A DNA stretch of 64,000 bases from Vreelandella sulfidaeris (GCA_007182875.1 AP019514.1:744001-808000); one strand, 5' to 3'; positions 19,290 to 29,487 are shown, counted from the first letter of the stretch. Numbers and translations: made by a program. Notes: a model not told the origin generated them from the sequence alone.

Positions 19290-20054
19290 ATGACTGACAT
19301 CAAAAACGCTGCCCTACAGGAAGTCGAAGGCAAGGTCGCACTGGTAACGGGCGCTGCCAGCGGCATCGGTAAAGCCATCGCGTTGCTGTTGAATGAACGG
19401 GGCGCGAAGGTCGTCGCAGAAGATATCAACCCCTCCGTCGAAGAACTGGCCCGGTCGGGTCTGGTGCCGCTAGTGGCCGATATCACCCATGACGGCGCCG
19501 CTGAGTCTGCAGTTGCCCTAGCGGTAGAGCAGTTCGGTCGGCTCGACATCCTGGTTAACAACGCAGGAATCATCATCAACAAGCTGGTGGTGGACATGAC
19601 GCGGGAGGACTGGGAGCGCATTCAGGCCGTGAACGCGACTGCGGCGTTTTTGCATTGCCGCGAAGCCGTGAAAGCGATGATGCCGAACCAGTCTGGTGCG
19701 ATCGTCAATATCGCCTCGTATGCTTCCTACTTTGCCTTCCCGACCATTGCGGCCTACACCGCATCGAAGGGCGCACTGGCCCAGTTGACCCGCACGCTGG
19801 CGCTTGAAGCCATCGAGCATGGCATCCGTGTAAACGCCATCGGAGTAGGCGATGTCGTCACCAATATCCTGAATGATGTCGTGGATGATGGCCCCGGCTT
19901 TCTGGCCCAACACGGTGAGGGTGCACCCATCGGGCGCGCGGCACAACCGAACGAGATCGCCGAAATGGTCGCCTTCCTGGCGTCGGAGCGCGCGAGTTTC
20001 ATGGTCGGCTCTGTCGTCATGGCCGACGGCGGCATGACCGTCACTGCAGGCTGA
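19290..20054 (+). CDS. short-chain dehydrogenase/reductase (classical SDR)
   Basis: Intact 254-residue NAD(P)-dependent oxidoreductase. ATG 19290 follows AGAGA. Cofactor motif LVTGAASGIGKAI (TGxxxGxG) at residues 18-30, structural NNAG at 90-93, catalytic S143, Y156 and K160 in IASYASYFAFP and AAYTASKGAL, and the C-terminal ADGGMTVTAG typical of the family. An acidic residue after beta-2 (VVAEDIN) suggests NAD rather than NADP. Divergent from the AraC regulator. Three bases past the stop begins a relic of an RND pump C-terminus (20057-20119). Confidence 0.93.
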   Translation: MTDIKNAALQEVEGKVALVTGAASGIGKAIALLLNERGAKVVAEDINPSVEELARSGLVPLVADITHDGAAESAVALAVEQFGRLDILVNNAGIIINKLVVDMTREDWERIQAVNATAAFLHCREAVKAMMPNQSGAIVNIASYASYFAFPTIAAYTASKGALAQLTRTLALEAIEHGIRVNAIGVGDVVTNILNDVVDDGPGFLAQHGEGAPIGRAAQPNEIAEMVAFLASERASFMVGSVVMADGGMTVTAG

Positions 20055-20056
20055 GC

Positions 20057-20119
20057 GTGGGCATTGCCGTGATCGGCGGGCTGACGACTTCGACACATCT
20101 GAGACTGCTCGCCATCTAG
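20057..20119 (+). pseudogene. relic of the C-terminal helix of an RND efflux permease
   Basis: Read from 20057 this gives VGIAVIGGLTTSTHLRLLAI and a stop, the last-helix signature of HAE1 permeases. It corresponds to AIVVIGGLITSTFLSLLVIP of the intact permease at 14397-14456; 14 bases (20069-20082) are identical to that gene. There is no upstream permease sequence and no start, so it is a leftover of a deletion or recombination between two pump copies. Confidence 0.65.
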
Positions 20120-20182
20120 GCATTGAGGTAATGGCTGATTCACTCCGTATGATGAAGCTGGCAATGCTCCATCCTTGGTGTC

Positions 20183-22050
20183 TTAACGATAGAACCGCGA
20201 CAGCGCCCTGAGTACCTCGTTCGACACCCGGGGCTGGAGCTCGATATCGTCGAGTTCGTTCATGCGGTAGTCATACACTTCGAAGGCCCCCTGTAGGGTG
20301 CACCGCCACCTGATAGTCGGGCATCAGGATGCCATAACCCATGTAGCTGCCTGAAAGCATCCAGTCGCGATGGGGTTCGACGTCCAACAGGCTTTGCCCC
20401 AGGGTGTAATGTTGAGGAGCCGATTCACAGTCGAGCAGTTCCTCGAGCAGCGTCGGTGCGATATCGGCATGGTGCGTTCGCCGCTCCAGCGCACCACCGG
20501 AGCGTCCCGGCAAATGCATCACCAGCGGGACCTGGATCTGCTCCGGCGTATAGTTGCTGCCATGTCCCCAGTAGTTCTTGCCATGTTCGTTGAAAGACTC
20601 ACCGTGGTCGGAAGTAATCACTATCGCAGTATCCGCAAGCTGCCCACGGCGCTCCAGGTCGTCGAGTACGCGCCCTAATTGCTGGTCCACATAGCGCGCC
20701 GCCGTGCGATAGCGGTTCCAGTAAGGTTCGGGATCAAAGTCAGGCCCTAGGCTCATGTGGTTGATATGCTCCCAATAGGGCGTGAACCGCGGGAAGTCTG
20801 GCGGATGGCTGTAGCCGTGCACGGCGTCATAGAACAGAAAACCAAAAAACGGCCGCTCATCTGACCTTGCATCTTCTTTGTCCATCCAGGCTAGCCAGTC
20901 ATCGGTGATCTGCTGGTCGCGCTCCCAAGGCTCGCCTTTTGCCGTCTCCAGCGAGACATCCTTGAGGCCGGCAAAACGTTACGGTCAAAGGCAGGGCTCA
21001 CCAGCGTCGCCGAAGAGAGAACCTGAAAGCGGTAATCGGCAGCCTCGAATCGCTCCATCAGCACCGGGGGCGTCTGGCTGGCAGTAAATGCATCCCAGTA
21101 GGTGACTGGCAGGCCATAAAAAAGGCTGAAGACGCCGGCCTTGGTGGAGTTACCTCCACTGATATGCTCACGCGCCCTGAACCAACCGGGTTGATTGGCG
21201 TACCGGTAAAGATTCGGCATCACTTCAGGAGTGAGCATGTCGTGACGCAGGGTATCCAGCAGCACCAACAGCAGGTTGTCGGAAGACACCGGCGGCGAGC
21301 AGCTCAGCGGCGCGGAGGGGTAGACCAGGCCCTGCGCCTCTCCCCTCCGTCGCCTCTCCGTCGCCTCGAGATCCACCCGATCGCGCACCGCCTGGGGGTC
21401 GACCCACCCCTTTTCGACGAAGAAGCGCTTGGCTGTGGCCGGATAGAAAACCGGCACATGACGCGTCATACCGGTGATGTCGCGGTCGTAGTGGGCATCC
21501 GCCCAGGCATGCCAACCGTGCACCCCCAGCAGGGCCAAAAGCTCACTACCAGCATGGCGGCCACAGGCCGTGAAGGTGGACGTCGCTTGAACAGCCGCCC
21601 GAGACCACCCTGCACCGCCAACATGCCCAGCACGCCACCGACGGCCAGTGCCCAGGCGACCCATGAGAAGCTGAACACGTCGCCCCCGGCGTTGAGCAGC
21701 AGGTCGAGGATGAAGCCGCTCAGGTGGAAGCGATACTGAGCGTAGACGAAGGTATCAAGCAGCAGCAGTAGCTGCAGGCCACTCGCCCACAGGGTGGTTA
21801 ACAGCCATAGCCCGATGCCGCGCAAAAGCGTGGCCAGTAGGAACATCGGCAGAGCTCCCAGCCATACCAGCAGCGAGAGGTGGCCGAGGAAAACCAGCAG
21901 CAGGTAGCTCCATTGCTCGGCCCCCTCGGGCTGGATATAGCCGACATAGCGCAGCGAGATCATCCAGGCAAGCAGCAGGTTGGCCAGGGTCCAGGCGCCA
22001 AGCCAGCGCCACCGGTGCAGGAGTTGATAGAGCATGCGCGAAATCTCCAC
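20183..22050 (-). CDS. yejM: YejM/PbgA-like DUF3413 inner-membrane sulfatase-fold protein (several frameshifts)
   Basis: Five-helix membrane protein with a periplasmic arylsulfatase-fold domain. In E. coli YejM/PbgA binds lipid A and controls LpxC turnover. The start is GTG 22050 or ATG 22035 (MLYQLLHRWRWLGAWTLANL). The helices run through FVYAQYRFHLSGFILDLLLN and FSFSWVAWALAVGGVLG. Family marks include HAWADAHYDRDITGMTRHVP, YPATAKRFFVEKGW, LLLVLLDTLRHDML, HISGGNSTKAGVFSLFYGLP, FFGFLFYDAVHGYSHP, VITSDHGESFNEHGKNYWGH, HHADIAPTLLEELL. Unlike E. coli YejM it keeps histidine/aspartate metal-site residues (SDHGESF, GHGSNYT), so it might be catalytic. Frame changes near 21530, 20980 and 20285; the end LRALSRFYR stops at 20183. 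Confidence 0.85.
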
Positions 22051-22326
22051 AGGCGAGAGGCCATTCAGTCAACGTTGGGTGGAAAGAGTGTTGACTGTCG
22101 CTGTCGCTCACTTACTGAAAACTTACGCAATACTTATCGATCGCTCCTATCCTCCGGCAAGGCGTGCAGCATTGCCTAGGCGACCCCTCGAACGGCAGGT
22201 AGTAGGTGTCCGGTTGGGTGAGCTGGTGGGTCGGAGCGCCATACATGCCGGTCCGTTTGAAATAGCGCAGGGTGATAACAATGGCTGGGAGTGATTAATA
22301 TTGGGCACAATCGAGGAGGGTGACTA

Positions 22327-22884
22327 ATGCGATCAGAAAAAGACAAAATGTTAGCGGGAGAACTCTATAACCCTGCTGATCCGGTGTTGCTAAAAGAGCG
22401 CGAAGAAACAAGGCGAAAAGTGAGGCTCTACAATCACGTATTGGAAACTGACGCCCAGCGCTTGAAAGCCTTGAAAGGGTTGTTCGGATCGACGGGAGAA
22501 CATCTCTATATCGAACCCAATCTACGTTTGGATTACGGGTATAACATCCATGTCGGCGAAAGCTTTTTCGCCAACTTCGACTGCATTCTGCTCGATGTTT
22601 GTGAAATCCGCTTTGGCGATAACTGTATGCTTGGGCCGAATGTGCAGATTTACACGGCCACGCACCCCCTTGGCCCGTATGAGCGGAATGCTGGCAAAGA
22701 GTATGGAAAGCCAATTACGTTTGGAAATAACGTCTGGATTGGTGGTGGGGCAATCATTAATCCAGGCGTGACCGTCGGTCATAATGTTGTCATTGCCTCG
22801 GGAGCCGTTGTTACTAAAGATGTGCCAGAGAATGTGGTGGTAGGCGGTAATCCTGCCAACATTATTAAAACCATCGACGCTTAA
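22327..22884 (+). CDS. maa: maltose/galactoside O-acetyltransferase (hexapeptide-repeat)
   Basis: Intact 185-residue acetyl-CoA-dependent sugar acetyltransferase. ATG 22327 has a strong GAGGAGG at 22312-22318. The N-terminal Mac domain [19 protein letters not shown] is followed by left-handed beta-helix repeats ([40 protein letters not shown] with the catalytic histidine, [53 protein letters not shown]). Acts on intracellular maltose-type sugars in E. coli. Its stop overlaps the stop of the convergent LysR gene by two bases. Confidence 0.92.
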   Translation: MRSEKDKMLAGELYNPADPVLLKEREETRRKVRLYNHVLETDAQRLKALKGLFGSTGEHLYIEPNLRLDYGYNIHVGESFFANFDCILLDVCEIRFGDNCMLGPNVQIYTATHPLGPYERNAGKEYGKPITFGNNVWIGGGAIINPGVTVGHNVVIASGAVVTKDVPENVVVGGNPANIIKTIDA

Positions 22885-23777
22885 GGGTCGCGGTTATGGC
22901 GGATATAGTCGAGGAAGGCCCGCATGGCCGCGCTGGTATGCCGTCTGTTCGGATAATACAGATACCAACTCGGCAGTCGCTTCTTCCAGTCGCTGAGTAA
23001 TTCAATCACGCTGCCCTGTTCGAGGTCGGCGCGCACATAATCCTCAAACAGATGCGCGATGCCTGATCCTGCCATCGCCGCCTGGCGTTCTTGGTGCGCT
23101 GAGCTCAGCGTCAACCGGCCTTGCGGCGTGATCGCCACTTCCTCGCCGTCCCTTCTCGAATGTCCACGTTACCATGGTGCCGCCGGGGAAACGGCGGCGA
23201 ATGCAGTCATGCTGCAAGAGATCGTGCGGTGAGTCGGGACGACCATGCTCCCGAAGGTAATCGGGCGAGGCCACGATGGCATATCGCAGGAGGGGCCCAG
23301 GGACATGGCGATCATGTCCTGGGCGAGTTGGTTCCCAAAGCGCACGCCCGCGTCGAAGCCCTGCTTCACAATATCGACGATCGCCGCATCACTGACGATC
23401 TCAACATTGACCTCGGGATACATTTTCATGAATTCAAAGGCCAGCGGGCACAGCACGTGGTCGGCCGCTGGTCCTGGGGCATTGATCCGCACGCTGCCAG
23501 AGGGGCGCTCGCGAAGCTGATTGAGGTCGTCGATCGCTGTTCGGATGTCATGAAGCGCGGGCCCAAGTCGCTCAAGCAGCTGTTGGCCTGCTTCAGTGGG
23601 CGCGACGCTGCGTGTCGTTCGGTTCAGCAGCCGGATGTTCATCGCTTCCTCAAGTGCGCTGATTGACTGGCTAATGGCGGACGATGACACGCCCCTGCCT
23701 AGTGCGGCGGCTCTAAAACCACCGCAACGCACCACATCTTCGAATATCTCTAAGCTGTCAAGGCGTAGTTGACGCAT
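22881..23777 (-). CDS. LysR-family transcriptional regulator (frameshifted)
   Basis: Regulator of about 298 residues. ATG 23777 ([20 protein letters not shown]) starts the helix-turn-helix domain; recognition region [40 protein letters not shown]. The effector domain continues through [20 protein letters not shown] and [20 protein letters not shown]. Frame changes near 23290 and 23145 join [38 protein letters not shown] and [10 protein letters not shown]. It ends [12 protein letters not shown] at 22881. It is divergent from the metallo-hydrolase gene at 23950 and probably regulates it. Confidence 0.87.
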
Positions 23778-23949
23778 TGCAAAGCCCTGCTTAATAAGCT
23801 GATCCGTTTTCGTTAGCTTATCCGCATGCCCGTTCTGGGTCATCCTTTAAAAGCGCGTCGCAATGACTCGGTTTTGGCTACTTCTAGTCTTGGTCGACGC
23901 TGACAACAAGTACTGCAAAGCAATCAGTGACTCGAACAGGGTGGACAAT

Positions 23950-24960
23950 ATGAGCGGAATAACAGTGAATCGTCGGCAGGTGATGCTGACAGCGGCGTCG
24001 GTAGCGGCGGGTGTGATCTTGCCGACCGGGAGCATGGCCTTTGCACAGGCGGCTTCCGCCGCGTCATCTACGGCTCAGGGTATCAATGCAGGTGGAAATA
24101 TCGGCTATTATCGTTTTCGCGTCGGCGATATCTCTGCCACCGTGTTGAGCGACGGGCTGATAGGCGGCCCACCCCAGGTTTACGCCAGCGATGCGTCGGA
24201 GGCGGAACTAGAGGAGGTGCTGAGGCAAGCCTTCCTGCCGACCGACCACCTGACGCTGAATCTCAACACCCTGCTTATTGAAACCAATGGCCGGCGAATT
24301 CTTCTCGAAGCCGGCGCCGGGCAGACCATGGGGCCGCTAGGCGGTCGCATCTTCGATAATCTGGCCGCTATCGGTTTACGACCCGATGATATCGACGTCG
24401 TGGTTATCTCGCACACGCACCCGGATCATGTTGGCAATCTGCGAAAGGCCGATGGGCGCAAGGCATTTCCACGGGCAACCGTCTTTGCCCCCGTGCCGAT
24501 TGGGACTTCTTCATCGCGAACGATCCTGATCTTTCCTACATGCCGGTACCTGAGGATTTTCGTCGTCATTTCGCCGCCGCCATCCGGCAGAGCCTCGCGC
24601 CGGTCACCAACGATATCGAATTGTACGAAGCCGGCACAGAAATCGTTCCCGGCTTGACTACACTTCCGGCATTGGGCCACACCCCGGGCATGGCGAACTT
24701 CCTTGTCCACTCCGGAAATGATCAGCTACTGCTGACAGCCGATCTTGCCTATCATCCCATCGTCAATATTGATCACTCATGGGTGCCCGGGCCGGATCGT
24801 GACAAGGAAACGGCGCTGGCCTCCCGCCGCCGGATCTTCGATATGGCCGCGGCAGACCGGCTACCCGTTCTCGGCTTTCATTTTCCCCTTCCCGGGGCTT
24901 GGCCGAATGCTCAAGACCGACACCGGCTATGCCTGGGTCCCGGCCAATTGGCAGTTTTGA
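23950..24960 (+). CDS. Tat-exported MBL-fold metallo-hydrolase (frameshifted)
   Basis: Zinc hydrolase of the metallo-beta-lactamase fold, predicted periplasmic. ATG 23950 gives MSGITVNRRQVMLTAASVAA, a twin-arginine signal with cleavage near AFAQA. The metal motif is VVISHTHPDHVGNL (HxHxDH); a later LPALGHTPGMANFLVHSG supplies a histidine, LLLTADLAYHPIV the bridging aspartate and FHFPLPG the last histidine. A frame change at about 24505 follows RATVFAPVPI and resumes ADWDFFIANDPDLSYMPVPE; another near 24895 leads into RMLKTDTGYAWVPANWQF. Divergent from LysR, convergent with an SDR gene. Substrate class (lactone, ester, sulfatase-like) not decidable. Confidence 0.85.
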
Positions 24961-24997
24961 TCCGGGCAGCCCGTCAGTCGGTCCGAAGCCGTGCCGT

Positions 24998-25755
24998 TCA
25001 CATTTTACTGAGCATCTCCACCGCCTGATCGAAGTGGCCGTCACGCTCCGCCCAGCGCAGGAAGTTGACGTTTTCCACCAGGATTTCCTTGGGCGTGGGC
25101 TTTGCCTGGAACAGTGTCATGACTTCGTCGATAAACTCATCGAGCGGCATATAGCCTTCGCGGGTCGACTGGCCGGGTGTCAGCTCGGTCTGCACCGTGG
25201 GGGCGCCAGCTCGATAAGCTCGACCTTGCCCTTGAACTGTTCGCGAAGCGAAATCGTATAGGAGTGGATAGCCGCCTTGGTGGCGTTGTAGGTAGGCGTG
25301 CCGCTCAACGGCACAAACGCCAACCCGGAGGATACGTTGACGATCGCCGCGTCGGGCTGGCTCACCAGATGGTCGGTCAGTGCGTTGGTTAGCCGGATTG
25401 GCCCGAGCAGGTTGGTGATGACCGTCTGTTCGGCATCAATGTGGTCATGGGTACGGGTCAAGTCCTCGCGGCGCATAATGCCCGCATTGTTGATCAGCAC
25501 GTTGAGGCGGGGATGCTCGGCGATGACGCGTTCAGCAAAGGCCGCAATCGCTTGCAGATCCTCTACACCGACAACCATCGCGTGCATATTTTGCCGACCG
25601 CCAATGGTTTCCACTAGCGTCTACCTGCGTCGACCGGCGACGATCACGGTGTTACCCAGCGCGTTGAAGCGTTGGGCAAGCTCACGGCCAATGCCTGAAC
25701 CACCGCCGGTGATGAGCATGGTATTGCCTGATGTTTTCACTTTTAAACCCTCCAT
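24998..25755 (-). CDS. short-chain dehydrogenase, DltE-like (two frameshifts)
   Basis: NAD(P)-dependent oxidoreductase of about 250 residues. ATG 25755 ([20 protein letters not shown]) leads into the cofactor site [19 protein letters not shown] break near 25620 joins VIVAGRR to [16 protein letters not shown], followed by [31 protein letters not shown] with catalytic Ser and Tyr, and [16 protein letters not shown] second break near 25200 joins ELAPP to [20 protein letters not shown]; the end is [10 protein letters not shown]. Divergent from the AraC gene at 25940, likely its regulator. Confidence 0.87.
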
Positions 25756-25939
25756 CTAACGGAATAACACTTTAGGACTCAGTACCATTGCGGCGTCTTT
25801 GCTAATGGCTGAGTCATCTTAGTGTTAATCATTCGGTGATAGCGGGGCTTGCCAAGCCTTGCGCAAAACTTGCCTGATCCTGCAGGCGTGGAGAAACCTT
25901 TTCTCAGCCATGCTAACGTTGCGATGAGAGGCTGGAGGA

Positions 25940-26878
25940 ATGCATATGAACGCACTCAAACAGGCGGTTCAAACCTACGCTAGGTACCACGCCAATCACG
26001 ATGGCTTGGTGGCAACCCCAGTGCCGGGGCTTAGCATGATGCGCGTCGAAACCCCCGCCGGTGACTTGCAATCGATATACAAGCCGTTGGTTTGCCTGGT
26101 GTTACAGGGCGGAAAACGGATGACAGTAGGACACCAGAGCAGAGTAGTAGCGGCCGGGGAATCGGCTATCGTGAGCGCGGATATGCCTGTCGTCGGGCGG
26201 ATTGTCCAAGCCAGCCAGGATGAACCCTATTTGGCCGTTGCGATTGACCTGGATAGAGGGATCTTGCGCCAGCTAACCGCACACATGGGCAGCGCCCGTG
26301 CCCAGCGCCCATCCGAGATGCAAACGCTATTCGCCGAAGACACCGAAGCGGAGTTGATTGACTGCGCATCACGGCTGATGAAACTCCTGGATCGCCCCGA
26401 TTCCGCAACGCTTTTGCGCCCCGGTATCCTGCAGGAGCTGCATTATTGGCTGCTGTCGGGCCCTCATGGCGCCGCCTTGCGGGATATTGCCGATCCGGAT
26501 AGCTACGCAAGCCGTCTCGCCGCTGCTATTGCAATCTTAAGAGCCCAGTACACGTCACGCGTGCCGGTAAAGCAACTGGCGACTGAGGCAGGCATGAGCC
26601 TTAGCTCGTTTCACAAGCACTTCAAGCACATGACGTCGCTAACACCGGGCCAATACCAGCAGCGGCTGCGCTTGATCGAAGCACGCCGCCTGATGCTTGA
26701 CGAAGGTGTTACCGCGAGCAATGCCGCCTTCGAAGTGGGCTATGAAAGTGTCTCTCAGTTCACTCGCGAATACGGCCGCCTTTTCAAGGCGCCGCCGAAG
26801 CGCGACGCGCTGCGCTTGCAGAAGACTATTAAGGTTGCCAGTAGAAGCGCCGCATCGTCGCAACGAATGGGCGCTTGA
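25940..26878 (+). CDS. AraC-family regulator with AraC_N domain
   Basis: Intact 312-residue regulator. The N-terminal domain of the AraC_N type shows VPGLSMMRVETPAGDLQSIY, LVCLVLQGGKRMTVG and GESAIVSADMPVVGRIVQAS. The C-terminal DNA-binding domain has VPVKQLATEAGMSLSSFHKH, FKHMTSLTPGQYQQRLRL and ASNAAFEVGYESVSQFTREY. Start ATG 25940, with MNALKQ two codons later as alternative; GAGGCTGGAGGAATG provides a ribosome site. This subfamily usually controls adjacent alcohol/aldehyde or SDR genes; the divergent SDR 185 bp away fits. Confidence 0.93.
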   Translation: MHMNALKQAVQTYARYHANHDGLVATPVPGLSMMRVETPAGDLQSIYKPLVCLVLQGGKRMTVGHQSRVVAAGESAIVSADMPVVGRIVQASQDEPYLAVAIDLDRGILRQLTAHMGSARAQRPSEMQTLFAEDTEAELIDCASRLMKLLDRPDSATLLRPGILQELHYWLLSGPHGAALRDIADPDSYASRLAAAIAILRAQYTSRVPVKQLATEAGMSLSSFHKHFKHMTSLTPGQYQQRLRLIEARRLMLDEGVTASNAAFEVGYESVSQFTREYGRLFKAPPKRDALRLQKTIKVASRSAASSQRMGA

Positions 26879-26891
26879 GATATATGGCGGC

Positions 26892-27284
26892 TTACTTGGG
26901 GAGTTTGGCAATGACCTTGATTTCAAAATCGAAGCCCGCCAGCCATGTCACGCCGACCGCCGTCCAGTTCGGGTAGGGTTTTTCTGGAAACGCGCGCGCT
27001 TTGGCTTCCAACCAGGTAGGGAACTGGACTTCAGGGTCGGTATGGAAGCTCGTCACATCGACTATATCGTCGAAGCTTGCCCCCGCTGCTTCCAGTACTC
27101 TCTGTAGGTTGTCGAAAGCAAGCTGCACCTGATCGGCAAAATCTGGCTCGGGTGAGCCGTCCTCACGACTGCCAACCTGGCCCGATACAAACAGAAAGTC
27201 GCCTGAGCGAACAGCGGCAGAATAGGTGTTCTGTTCATAAAGCGCTTGGCGGCCCGAGGGGAAAATAACGTCACGCTTAGCCAT
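26892..27284 (-). CDS. RidA-family protein, non-canonical active site
   Basis: Intact 130-residue protein; ATG 27284 (MAKRDVIFPSGRQALYEQN). Core motifs are AAVRSGDFLFVSGQVGSRED, DQVQLAFDNLQRVLEAAGAS, DIVDVTSFHTDPEVQFPTWL and FDFEIKVIAKLP. The stretch PYPNWTAVGVTWLAG replaces the P-x-R-S motif, so the deaminase arginine is missing, as in the other RidA-like gene at 6510. Divergent from the LysR gene at 27426 by 141 bp, which probably regulates it. Such Rid proteins are often encoded beside regulators and oxidoreductases. Confidence 0.87.
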   Translation of the reverse strand: MAKRDVIFPSGRQALYEQNTYSAAVRSGDFLFVSGQVGSREDGSPEPDFADQVQLAFDNLQRVLEAAGASFDDIVDVTSFHTDPEVQFPTWLEAKARAFPEKPYPNWTAVGVTWLAGFDFEIKVIAKLPK

Positions 27285-27425
27285 GTGAATCTCCATCAGT
27301 AGGTCAAAAGCGACCCTTTGTTTACGATGAAGTCACTTTAAGCCTGCCTTCGTGGTGGATAAACGGCGAATTCTGTTCAACATTGTTTGCATATCGCGAA
27401 CAATCACAAGGTATCCGGCATAACC

Positions 27426-28348
27426 ATGGACCGTTTCAATGCAATGCAAGCCTTTGCTCGGGTCGTGGAGACGGGCAGCTTTACCAAGGCCGCTGAAACA
27501 CTTCACCTGAGCAAGACCAGCGTGACGCAACTGGTGCAACAGCTTGAGGCAAGACTGCGTGTCAAACTGCTCAACCGGACCACACGCCAGGTGAACGTCA
27601 CGGCGGACGGTGCGGCCTATTACGAGCGTGTCATTAAGCTTCTGGCGGATATGGATGATGCCGAAACCAGCCTCTCCAACGCCTCGGTGTTGCCTCGCGG
27701 CCGATTAAGAGTGGACGTGCCCAGCCCTTTGCACGGATGATCCTGATCCCCGCCTTGCCCGCGTTTCACGCTCGCTATCCCGATATTCAACTCGATATGG
27801 GGTGAGTGATCGCATGGTGGATCTGATCGGTGAAAGCGTAGACTGTGTGGTGCGCGGCGGGGAGCTTACCGATCTATCGCTGGTGGCACGACGCGTGGGG
27901 ATCTGACACTCGGTGTTTACGCCGCACCAAGCTATCTGGAAAGGAGTGGTCATCCTACGCACCCGCAAGCGCTGTCGCTCCCGCCCTCACCACATTGTCG
28001 GGTTCAGCTGGGCACGCGCTGGCTTGGCTTTTCCCTATGCTCTGTGCCGCGATGGAAAGCGTGTTTCCGTGCAAGGGCGCTACGTGATTTCGGTCGACGA
28101 CGGAATGCCGGCCTTGCGGCCGGGCTGGCGGGACTAGGCGTCATTTGGTTGCCTGATTACATGGCCAGGGAGCACGTTTCCCGCGGTGAACTAGTTCGCC
28201 TGTTTGATGATTGGCACCTGGAACCGATGCCGATGTACATCGCTTTCCACCGAATCGGCACGTCAGCGCCAAGCTGCGCGTGTTCATCGATTGGGTCGTC
28301 GAGTTGATGGCGCAGCATGCGCCTATCGTTGATCGACGGGTAGGCTGA
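27426..28348 (+). CDS. LysR-family transcriptional regulator (several frameshifts)
   Basis: ATG 27426 begins [20 protein letters not shown]. The helix-turn-helix is [39 protein letters not shown]. After [11 protein letters not shown] the frame changes near 27730 and several more times. Recognisable blocks follow in order: [72 protein letters not shown] and [16 protein letters not shown]. Total about 305 residues. It is of the DNA-binding CrgA/AaeR type. Divergent from the RidA-like gene. Confidence 0.82.
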
Positions 28349-28386
28349 GCTATGTTTTGCAGCACATCACATTTATTGGCCGCTTC

Positions 28387-29288
28387 TCATCCCTGTAAAT
28401 ATTTACCTGGTAGCCGTTCCGCCAGGAACTCCATAAATAGCCGGGTACGTTGGGAAAGCGTGGTTTGACGGTAGTACACCGCATTCACTGCTTGGGTTTG
28501 CAGTTCGATGTGGTCGGGTAGTACATCGACCAGCGCGCCATTCTGTCGGGGAGAGATGGTCATAAAATCAGCCAGGCAAACAATACCTTCTCCCGCAATG
28601 GCGAGCTCTATTAGCGTGCTACCGCTAGAAGCCGCTAGTGCTGGCGTAATGTGAAAGCGCTTGCCATCGGCAAGGGTGAGCGGCCACTGGTTGAGATGGT
28701 CGAGCTGGCTGAAGCCTAGCAAGCTATGTTTCTGAAGGTCTTCGATATTTTGTGGTAAGCCATTGCGTTCCAGATAAAGGGGGCTGGCAAGAAGACGCAG
28801 CGGGCTGTGGCCGAGTAAGCGTGCGTGTAGCGATGAGTCTTCTAGCTGGCCAATGCGAATGGCCAGATCAACGCGCTGTTCCAGCAGGTCGATAAAGCGG
28901 TCGTGGGTATCCAGTTCCAGCGTAATGCCTGGGTAGCGGGCACGGAACTCGCCAATCACCGGCACAATCACGAACTGCATAAAGCTGGGGCGGCATTGAT
29001 TCTTAATCTACCTTGAGGCTGGTTGTGGCGATCCAGCATGGCCTCTTCGGCTTCATCTACGGCGGCAAGAATACGGCGGCAGTGGTTTAGAAACGTTTCA
29101 CCCTCTTCGGTAAGTTCCAGGCGGCGTGTGGTTCGGCGTAGTAGCGTGGTGCCGAGCTTTTGCTCCAGGCGGTTGAGCGCACGGCTAACGCCGGAAACGG
29201 TAATGCCCAGCCGTTCGGCAGCGTTGGTGATTGAGCCGCTGTCGACCACGGTCACAAACGCCTGCTGTTCTTCAAGGGTGCTTTTCAT
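28387..29288 (-). CDS. LysR-family regulator divergent from mdaB (one frameshift)
   Basis: ATG 29288 begins MKSTLEEQQAFVTVVDSGSI; recognition region TNAAERLGITVSGVSRALNR, LEQKLGTTLLRRTTRRLELT. After GRLRINAAP one frame change near 28990 joins SFMQFVIVPVIGEFRARYPG. The effector domain includes DTHDRFIDLLEQRVDLAIRI, LLASPLYLERNGLP and GEGIVCLADFMTI, ending AERLPGKYLQG. About 300 residues, as usual. It faces mdaB with 199 bp between, the common arrangement of a quinone or redox-responsive activator and its oxidoreductase target. Confidence 0.9.
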
Positions 29289-29487
29289 GACCGGCTTCTC
29301 ATAAAGTGCTTTTTATAACGTTCTCAAATGACGTAATGGCCAACGGTTAGAATTGTTGATATTAAATCAAAAGTATCTTGTCGGTACGTTGCTTCTTTTA
29401 CGTTGCGATTCATCCCACAATACGCGCCATTAAGGCTACGCCTAAACTCTATAGGCTTGGCGAAGCTCATTAATTGGGATTGGGTAA

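Noticed and set aside
24899..25261. Plus-strand frame spanning the end of the metallo-hydrolase and the SDR gene
   Set aside because: It is antisense to the conserved C-terminal part of the SDR gene and overlaps the hydrolase end in another frame.
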